Assembly (NCBI GenBank): GCA_022561735.1
Contig: JADFQR010000024.1
Coordinates: forward strand, 1-10,157
Direction: 5' to 3'
Length of the DNA: 10,157 nt
Source of the DNA: Chloroflexota bacterium
Lineage (GTDB): Bacteria > Chloroflexota > Dehalococcoidia > UBA1151
Both the position numbers and the translations under genes were made by a program. Shown here in pieces: positions 6,018 through 10,157 of this stretch (positions are counted from its first letter, which is position 1; every line of letters begins with the position of its first letter). The notes beneath the pieces are model-generated. The model was not told the origin of the DNA, did no database searches, and worked only from the letters and a program-made list of their open reading frames with translations.

Positions 6018-7121
6018 GTGGACTTGCAGTACTTTCCGCTCCCGGGCGCGCCGATCGACGAGATCGATACCCCGGCCATCATCGTGGACCTGGACGTCGC
6101 AGAGGCCAACATCGCCCGCCTGCAAGATTTTGGCGACGCGAACGGTACGAGCATCCGGCCGCACTCGAAAACTCACAAGAGCCCGGTCTTCGCCCGCAAA
6201 CAGATCGAGGCCGGTGCTATCGGCGTCTGCTGCGCCAAGGTCGGTGAGGCTGAGGCGATGGTCGCCGGGGGTGTCAAGGACATCCTGATCCCCAACCAGG
6301 TGATCGGGGCGACCAAGATCGCACGGCTGGTGGCGTTGGCCTCGGAGGCCAACATCGTGGTGGCGGCCGATGACCCGGACAACGTCCGGCAACTGTCTGC
6401 TGTGGCGAGCGCCGCCGGCAAAGTCGTCGGGGTGATTGTGGAGGTCAACGTCGGCATGGACCGCTGCGGCACAGAGCCCGGTGAAGACACGACGGCGCTG
6501 GCCAGGGTGATCGCTGATTCACCGGGACTCCGATTTGACGGCGTGATGGGTTATGAAGGTCACACCGTGGCGGTACGTGATGAGTCAGAACGACGGGCCA
6601 ACGCCGAGATCGCGATGGCGAAGCTGATAGGCGCAGCGGACAACATTGAGGCGGCGGGACTTCCGGTCAAGGTCATCAGCGCGGCCGGCACCGGCACGTA
6701 CAACATCACCGGCAAGATGGACCGGATCACCGATCTCCAGTGCGGCTCTTACATCTTCATGGACGGCGACTACCTTGAGGTTTTCGATGACTTCTCCCCG
6801 GCGCTGACGGTGCTGGCGACGGTAATCAGCCGGCCAACGTCAGATCGCGCCGTGCTGGACACCGGCATGAAGGCGATGTCGATCGACCGCGGTCTGCCGA
6901 TCGTGGTGGGCGCCCCGGGCGCCGAGTTCACAAAGATCTCGGAGGAGCACGGGGTCATGTCGGTGGAGGGCGAGGCGCAACGGCTGAAGGTGGGCGATAA
7001 GGTTCATCTGCGGCCGATGCACGGGGACACGACGATAAACCTGCACTCCCACTACTTTGGCGTGCGCAACGGCCGGCTGGACTCGGTGATCGAAATCGCT
7101 GGCCGGGGCCGGTTCCGCTAG
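6018..7121 (+). CDS. D-threonine aldolase / D-serine dehydratase-like PLP enzyme
   Basis: PLP enzyme of the fold-type III (alanine racemase N-terminal) group, 367 residues from the chosen GTG. The family cleaves D-threonine to glycine and acetaldehyde or deaminates D-serine, with a divalent metal. K51 in RPHSKTHK is the PLP-binding lysine. The barrel then carries VNVGMDRCG, a phosphate-binding SAAGTGTYN (about 221-229) and GSYIFMDGDY (about 243-252). The C-terminal metal site reads H335-G-D337 (MHGDTTIN), an HxD pair as known in D-threonine aldolases; D-serine dehydratases have HxC. This favours aldolase activity, although beta-hydroxyaspartate aldolase or another D-beta-hydroxy amino acid substrate is also possible. 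GTG 6018 was chosen for the GAGGAG site; TTG 6015 or GTG 5982 would add 1 or 12 residues. A small membrane protein gene follows after 33 bases and is probably co-transcribed. Confidence 0.9.
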   Translation: MDLQYFPLPGAPIDEIDTPAIIVDLDVAEANIARLQDFGDANGTSIRPHSKTHKSPVFARKQIEAGAIGVCCAKVGEAEAMVAGGVKDILIPNQVIGATKIARLVALASEANIVVAADDPDNVRQLSAVASAAGKVVGVIVEVNVGMDRCGTEPGEDTTALARVIADSPGLRFDGVMGYEGHTVAVRDESERRANAEIAMAKLIGAADNIEAAGLPVKVISAAGTGTYNITGKMDRITDLQCGSYIFMDGDYLEVFDDFSPALTVLATVISRPTSDRAVLDTGMKAMSIDRGLPIVVGAPGAEFTKISEEHGVMSVEGEAQRLKVGDKVHLRPMHGDTTINLHSHYFGVRNGRLDSVIEIAGRGRFR

Positions 7122-7144
7122 GAGCGTATCCCGGGGCAGAAATC

Positions 7145-7150
7145 AGGAGG
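7145..7150 (+). promoter_or_regulatory. Strong Shine-Dalgarno sequence AGGAGG
   Basis: Complete AGGAGG four bases before ATG 7155. It is the strongest ribosome binding site among the main genes of the window and argues that the short membrane protein is really translated. Confidence 0.8.
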
Positions 7151-7154
7151 GTTC

Positions 7155-7361
7155 ATGCACCATATCAAGCGCGGGATCATGGTGGGGATCATCGTCGGCA
7201 TCGGCGCTGTCGTGATCGTCGAGGTGATACTCGGGTTGATCGCCGGGGCTATTTTCGGACTGGTGGCCGGGATCGCCGGGGGCCTCATCGGAGCCGTGTT
7301 CGGGCTGTTCTTCCTGATAATTAGCCCGTTGCGCAGGGGTCGGCCGGAGGGCTTCAACTAG
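7155..7361 (+). CDS. Small glycine-zipper membrane protein, unknown function
   Basis: A 68-residue protein of unrecognised family. It begins with a short basic segment (MHHIKRG), then two hydrophobic segments at about 8-30 and 31-57 rich in spaced Gly and Ala (GLIAGAIFGLVAGIAGGLIGAVFG). A basic, polar tail follows (PLRRGRPEGFN). The Gly-xxx-Gly spacing suggests tightly packed helices forming a hairpin or oligomer in the membrane. Glu23 lies inside the first segment, unusual for a purely structural helix. The gene has an excellent ribosome binding site and follows the aldolase-like gene by 33 bases, so an operon is likely. A role related to the enzyme, for example transport, is speculation. 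Composition resembles glycine-zipper (YMGG/OmpA-like) small proteins, but I cannot place it. Confidence 0.75.
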   Translation: MHHIKRGIMVGIIVGIGAVVIVEVILGLIAGAIFGLVAGIAGGLIGAVFGLFFLIISPLRRGRPEGFN

Positions 7362-7378
7362 CGCCGCCCGGCGGCGCT
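7360..7378 (+). terminator. GC-rich hairpin at the end of the membrane protein gene
   Basis: AGCGCCGC, loop CCG, GCGGCGCT: a perfect 8-bp stem overlapping the stop codon (7359-7361). There is no T-run after it, so it may be a T-less terminator or an mRNA-stabilising end. Confidence 0.4.
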
Positions 7379-7422
7379 GCGGGTTGGGCGACGACCGGCT
7401 GACGTACCGGATATCGCCGCCT

Positions 7423-7509
7423 GGGGGCTCTTGAAGGATCGGCCGGTGGAGCAAGTCCCCGCCGTGCCGGGCTGGAAAGGCTCCGGCATCTCGCGGAAGC
7501 AAATCCGCG
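7423..7509. other. Series of three hairpins in the convergent intergenic region
   Basis: Within 7362-7606, which has no supported gene, three stems follow each other: GGGG+GCTC pairing with GAGC+CCCC across a bulge (7423-7430 with 7449-7460), TGCCGG with CCGGCA (7465-7488), and CGCGGA with TCCGCG (7492-7509). The series could be a structured RNA or several weak terminators between convergent genes. No known RNA family was recognised, and GC-rich DNA folds easily. Confidence 0.35.
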
Positions 7510-7606
7510 GGAGCTGCGTGGTCGGCGCTGGTGTCGTGTGTCCTCCAACGCGCCGAGGACGCCCATTGGTGGGGGAACAGGCCACGCATGTGACGGGCTC
7601 GGTAAG

Positions 7607-8095
7607 TTAACCGGGCGCGCGCTCCCGCACGGCGTCCAGCGCCGCTAATCCCAGCTTTAGCACATCTTCCGGCGGCTCTTCGTCGCGCCCGTTGGGCGCG
7701 GGCCGGCTTGCGGCGGACTCCAGGTCTGACCGCGTGAACCAGTGCCAGCCGTCCACCGGTGTCTGAGTGGGATCGGCGAGGATCGTGAAGTAGATGAAGT
7801 CGATGTGCTTGTGAGGACCGGCGACAGGGTCCTGTATGTCCTCGATCATGATCGAGTAGGGCGTCGGGACGTGCGGTAATGATTCCACGGGCGGTGGGGG
7901 AGAGGTCGGCACAAGCTCCACGTCCAGCCCCGTCTCTTCAAGCGCCTCCCGGATGGCTGCCTGCAGCGGGTCCTCGTTAGGTTCAACATGCCCGCCGGGC
8001 GGCAGCCACGCCTGCACCTTGGCGTGCCAGTGCAGCAGGACGGCGTCGTCGCGTACGACGAACGTGGTGGAGGTGAAATGCCGGGTTTCTGTCAT
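7607..8095 (-). CDS. Nudix hydrolase
   Basis: Hydrolase of nucleoside-diphosphate-linked compounds, 162 residues. The Nudix box GX5EX7REUXEEXGU is complete: GHVEPNE, then seven residues, then REALEETGL. It binds the catalytic divalent metal. Before it comes the typical strand HFTSTTFVV and the WLPPGGH turn; after it the protein has HKHIDFIYFTILAD and a WHWFTRSDLES segment normal for the fold. The substrate cannot be read from the box. I chose ATG at complement 8093-8095 because family similarity begins at MTETRHFTST; an ATG at 8203 would add 36 residues that look unlike protein and lie in a large hairpin. Neither start has a good Shine-Dalgarno sequence, which is odd. It converges on the membrane protein gene. 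Confidence 0.92.
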   Translation of the reverse strand: MTETRHFTSTTFVVRDDAVLLHWHAKVQAWLPPGGHVEPNEDPLQAAIREALEETGLDVELVPTSPPPPVESLPHVPTPYSIMIEDIQDPVAGPHKHIDFIYFTILADPTQTPVDGWHWFTRSDLESAASRPAPNGRDEEPPEDVLKLGLAALDAVRERAPG

Positions 8096-8152
8096 CTGTG
8101 CGCTGTCGTGGGGAATCGGGATCAGATCGTTTGAGAAATCGGGGGAAAAGCA

Positions 8153-8200
8153 AGTGGGGCCACCGGGCTGGGAGTTTAATCCCTGCCGGGTGACCCCACT
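8153..8200 (-). promoter_or_regulatory. Large imperfect hairpin upstream of the Nudix gene, possible attenuator
   Basis: A 48-base near-palindrome: AGTGGGG pairs with CCCCACT (7 bp), then 4-bp, 3-bp and 4-bp blocks, each separated by a single 1x1 mismatch, around a short loop (18 pairs in total). On the minus strand it is followed by TTGCTTTTC, a T-rich stretch as in an intrinsic terminator, about 50 bases before the Nudix start. It could be an attenuator of the Nudix gene, the terminator of the FAD oxidoreductase transcript, or a copy of a palindromic repeat family. Confidence 0.55.
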
Positions 8201-8205
8201 CATGG

Positions 8206-8218
8206 AGGCAATCTGCCT
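8206..8218. repeat. Small hairpin beside the large one
   Basis: AGGCA, loop ATC, TGCCT: a perfect 5-bp stem, five bases from the large hairpin. It may be part of the same structured leader. Confidence 0.35.
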
Positions 8219-8229
8219 ATATGGGCGCC

Positions 8230-8265
8230 CTAGAGCAGACGACCCCCATTGGTTCTATCAGGCAT
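8230..8265 (-). CDS. Possible 11-residue leader peptide upstream of the Nudix gene
   Basis: On the minus strand an ATG (complement of 8263-8265) starts the mini-ORF MPDRTNGGRLL, ending in TAG. It is preceded by AAGGAGGTG (complement of 8275-8283), nearly the whole anti-16S complement; the spacing from AGGAGG to ATG is 11 bases, slightly long. No codon run of a single amino acid is seen. It lies just upstream of the hairpins at 8206-8218 and 8153-8200, an order also seen in attenuation leaders. A chance match remains possible. Confidence 0.3.
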   Translation of the reverse strand: MPDRTNGGRLL

Positions 8266-8563
8266 TAAACAGACCACCTCCTTCTATTGCTAACGTTAAT
8301 ATGCAGGCCGTCGTTTCCGACGGGGCCGCTGCGTGAAACGCTTGTCCCACTGCGCGAGAGTATAACCGAGTCCGAGTCGAGCGCTACCCGCCATTCAGTC
8401 GCGTCAAGCTGCGGGTTTCCGTAGCTTTGGTCCCTGCGTTGTTAAGCAAGGCGACTATCGTGCCAGAGTGTCCGTCGATATAGCGCGACGGGCCGGACCA
8501 GCGAATCCCGGCAATCCCGGATTTGCTTCACGATGCGCAGGGATGTTGTGGGCTTTGCCTGTG
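8266..8563. other. Gene-poor region between FAD oxidoreductase and Nudix leader
   Basis: About 300 bases with no supported gene. Visible signals are the Shine-Dalgarno match at 8275-8283, an 8-bp palindrome TAACGTTA at 8291-8298, a hairpin CCGTCG-TTTC-CGACGG at 8308-8323, and a tandem AATCCCGG at 8504-8511 and 8513-8520. The palindrome lies upstream of the Nudix leader on its strand and could be an operator. No clear promoter pair was found. Confidence 0.45.
8291..8298. promoter_or_regulatory. Palindrome TAACGTTA, possible operator
   Basis: Perfect 8-bp palindrome in a locally AT-rich patch of GC-rich DNA, 8 bases upstream of the Shine-Dalgarno match of the mini-ORF on the minus strand. It is too short to name a regulator. 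Confidence 0.3.
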
Positions 8564-9703
8564 TTACGGAGTCGTCTGGAACCACCGCCGTCGCCTTGCC
8601 GCCGCGGACTCTTTCTTCTCCTCGCCCAGCTCCCTTGAAGGCATGGTGAACGGCGCGACCGGCCTCGGTCCTGAGAAGAAGTCGACATTCAATCGCCCGA
8701 CCATGTTGTCCCCGAACTCGACGTAGCAGATTCCTATCCCGTCGAACGGTGTCGGCGTGCCCTCGCCACGGATCTGGGTTATAAGGTGCTCGGCGACAGC
8801 CCTTGCGGCGCCCTCGGCGAACCCCCCGGCTTTCGGTACGGGAGCGTTTGTGACGTCACCCACGGCGTACACATCCGGGAACCTGGTCAACAGGTTTGAT
8901 TTATCGACCGGTATCCAGCCGTTCTCCGCAAGGCCAGACTCTTCCACCACCGCCGGGACACGATGCACAGGGATACCGAGGAACAGGTCGTAAGGGATCG
9001 TGTCCCCGTCCTCGTACACGGCGACCTTCTTTTCAGGATCGATAGCCGTAATCACCCGGTTCGGTATGTACGAGATGCCGAGCTCCCCGAACCGTCCGAG
9101 TATGGCTTCTGAACCGTTTGGCGACGGCGGGACCGGTATCGGCATCTGTGAAACAAGGGTGATCTGGATATCAGATCTGACGCCGCGCTCAACGAAATAC
9201 TCGTCCAACAGCATCGCAGCCTCGGACGGAGCGGGCGGGCATTTGTAAGGATGACCAATAATCCCGATCACCACGGAACCGGACGTGAAAGACGCCAGCA
9301 CGTCACGTAACGCTTGCGCTCCGGCGAAGGAGTAGAACTCGTGCCCGCCCTCTGCGAAACCCGGCGTGGAATCGACGCTGTAGTCAGCCCCGAGCGCGAC
9401 AACGAGAACGTCCGGCTCATATGTGCCACTGTCCGTCGTGACCCTCTTCGCCGCGGGGTCTATCGAGAGCACCGTCTCCTGCCGGAACTCAACCCCGGGT
9501 TTGACGAGGTCCCGGTAGTAAGAGCTGACCTCCGGCAGGGTCGCCCGGCCGAACATGAGATCGAACTTTGAAAACCCGAACACGAACGCGTCGTTCTTAT
9601 CGATGAGGGTGACCTGCACCTCATCCGCCACCGCAGCGGAGAGCCTGCTGGACAGTTCAAGACCGCCGAACCCGGCGCCGAGTATCAATATCTGCTTAGC
9701 CAT
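8564..9703 (-). CDS. FAD-dependent oxidoreductase, SQR/FCSD-like
   Basis: Flavoprotein of the sulfide:quinone oxidoreductase / flavocytochrome c sulfide dehydrogenase / NDH-2 superfamily, 379 residues. An N-terminal FAD-binding Rossmann motif GAGFGG (9-14) is followed by a second dinucleotide-type fold around 145-250 and the FAD motif YAVGDVTN with D283, then KAGGFAEGAARA (291-302). Two cysteines are present, C155 (YKCPPAPSE) and C326 (GICYVEFG), in the places where FCSD and SQR proteins carry redox cysteines. The third cysteine of canonical three-Cys SQRs is not seen. The C-terminus ends in an acidic/basic tail (EEKKESAAARRRRW), possibly for membrane contact. No signal peptide is visible, so a cytoplasmic or membrane-face location is likely. 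Sulfide as substrate is inferred from the cysteines; an NADH dehydrogenase-like role is possible. The start lacks a clear Shine-Dalgarno sequence. Confidence 0.85.
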   Translation of the reverse strand: MAKQILILGAGFGGLELSSRLSAAVADEVQVTLIDKNDAFVFGFSKFDLMFGRATLPEVSSYYRDLVKPGVEFRQETVLSIDPAAKRVTTDSGTYEPDVLVVALGADYSVDSTPGFAEGGHEFYSFAGAQALRDVLASFTSGSVVIGIIGHPYKCPPAPSEAAMLLDEYFVERGVRSDIQITLVSQMPIPVPPSPNGSEAILGRFGELGISYIPNRVITAIDPEKKVAVYEDGDTIPYDLFLGIPVHRVPAVVEESGLAENGWIPVDKSNLLTRFPDVYAVGDVTNAPVPKAGGFAEGAARAVAEHLITQIRGEGTPTPFDGIGICYVEFGDNMVGRLNVDFFSGPRPVAPFTMPSRELGEEKKESAAARRRRWFQTTP

Positions 9704-9720
9704 CGGTGCAGTGTAATTGA

Positions 9721-9741
9721 CTTGAATGTCCCTTGAATGTC
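9721..9741. repeat. Tandem 10-bp direct repeat upstream of the FAD oxidoreductase
   Basis: CTTGAATGTC occurs at 9721-9730 and again at 9732-9741, an 11-bp period close to one helical turn. It starts 18 bases upstream of the oxidoreductase start codon, a place where a regulator or RNA polymerase would bind. A polymerase slippage duplication is the alternative. Confidence 0.55.
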
Positions 9742-9827
9742 TTGGGTCAGCGGCTTGCGCGCGTCACCCGGCAGGCGGGCGCATCATCACTGATCTGACG
9801 GTCCGGGCAGATGTGCATCGTCCGCTC

Positions 9828-9842
9828 TCTGGGTTCTCCAGA
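9828..9842 (-). other. Small hairpin after the hydroxyacid dehydrogenase gene
   Basis: TCTGG, loop GTTCT, CCAGA: a perfect 5-bp stem 43 bases downstream of the dehydrogenase stop codon on the minus strand. No T-run follows, so it is at best a weak terminator. The rest of 9704-9885 holds only the direct repeat at 9721-9741. Confidence 0.3.
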
Positions 9843-9885
9843 TGGGGGCGGAATTACCGGCTCCGGCGAACCGTTTGCGTCCGTC

Positions 9886-10157
9886 CTACAGGCCGAGCTT
9901 TGGCAACACGTCAGGGTTGACCACCACCGTCGGACGCTCACCGCGTAGCGCCCGCGCCGCCTCTTCTCCGGCGCGACGGCATATGGTTGACCAGCCGATC
10001 TCTGACGATCCGGCGATGTGTGGCGTGACGATCACGTTCTCCATATGAAGGAGCGGGTTGTCCGGGTCAGGAGGCTCCTGCTCGACCACGTCAAGCGCTG
10101 CCCCGGCGATCTTCTTGTCCATCAGCGCGGCCAGCAAAGCGTCCTCGTCCCCGACCG
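9886..10157 (-). CDS. D-isomer-specific 2-hydroxyacid dehydrogenase, C-terminal part
   Basis: C-terminal 89 or so residues of an NAD(P)-dependent 2-hydroxyacid dehydrogenase (phosphoglycerate dehydrogenase / hydroxypyruvate reductase type), which interconverts 2-keto acids and D-2-hydroxyacids. Visible are the end of the nucleotide-binding domain ([25 protein letters not shown]) with the catalytic Glu region, and the catalytic His in VTPHIAGSS. The last helix and the short tail ([13 protein letters not shown]) close the catalytic domain in the normal way. The frame is open to the right edge, so the gene starts outside the window; a TTG inside the frame at 10137 is not the start. The subgroup cannot be set from this part. 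It points in the same direction as the FAD oxidoreductase, 182 bases before it. Confidence 0.93.
   Translation of the reverse strand, partial: VGDEDALLAALMDKKIAGAALDVVEQEPPDPDNPLLHMENVIVTPHIAGSSEIGWSTICRRAGEEAARALRGERPTVVVNPDVLPKLGL

Noticed and set aside
8275..8283. CACCTCCTT on the plus strand, identical to the 16S rRNA 3' end
   Set aside because: The preceding bases do not match conserved 16S helix 45, so it is not an rRNA remnant; it is better read as a Shine-Dalgarno match on the minus strand.

Overview
This is a GC-rich bacterial window with dense, mostly metabolic gene content. An enolase-superfamily sugar-acid dehydratase, a D-threonine-aldolase-like PLP enzyme, a Nudix hydrolase, a flavin disulfide-type oxidoreductase and a D-2-hydroxyacid dehydrogenase lie close together. 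That mix recalls marine Chloroflexota (SAR202-like / Dehalococcoidia relatives), whose genomes are known for expanded enolase-superfamily families. The assignment is an inference from gene content; there is no rRNA or other taxonomic marker here.

Left part (1-2102) is accessory DNA. The catalytic part of a tyrosine recombinase runs in from the left edge, followed by about 320 bases without a convincing gene. Then comes an IS481-like insertion sequence (972-2102) with recognisable 25-bp imperfect terminal inverted repeats and one transposase gene on the minus strand. The IS abuts the stop codon of the next gene. The transposase has Asp where the third catalytic Glu is expected, and the recombinase lacks the second His/Trp of its active site, so both may be impaired.

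Next (2105-4114, minus strand) is a two-component pair. A membrane-bound HisKA_3-type histidine kinase is followed by a response regulator that is only a receiver domain. The kinase has Gly instead of the usual acidic residue after the phospho-accepting His, and a Ser/Pro/Asp tail encoded partly by a 9-bp tandem repeat.

A 362-base divergent intergenic region (4115-4476) holds an 8-bp inverted repeat, a G/C hairpin and a sigma70-like promoter candidate. It leads into the plus-strand metabolic genes: a RhmD-like enolase-superfamily dehydratase (4477-5667), a 350-base gap, a D-threonine-aldolase/D-serine-dehydratase-like enzyme (6018-7121), and a 68-residue glycine-zipper membrane protein (7155-7361) with a strong Shine-Dalgarno sequence.

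Right part (7607-10157) is on the minus strand: a Nudix hydrolase, an SQR/FCSD-like FAD oxidoreductase with two cysteines, and the C-terminal part of a D-2-hydroxyacid dehydrogenase that runs off the right edge. The Nudix upstream region is the most intriguing non-coding part. It contains a near-perfect Shine-Dalgarno sequence, an 11-codon mini-ORF, and a 48-nt imperfect hairpin followed by a T-rich stretch, a layout that resembles an attenuation leader. The convergent region 7362-7606 contains a series of compact hairpins. I found no tRNA, rRNA or CRISPR array, and no clearly novel multi-gene system.
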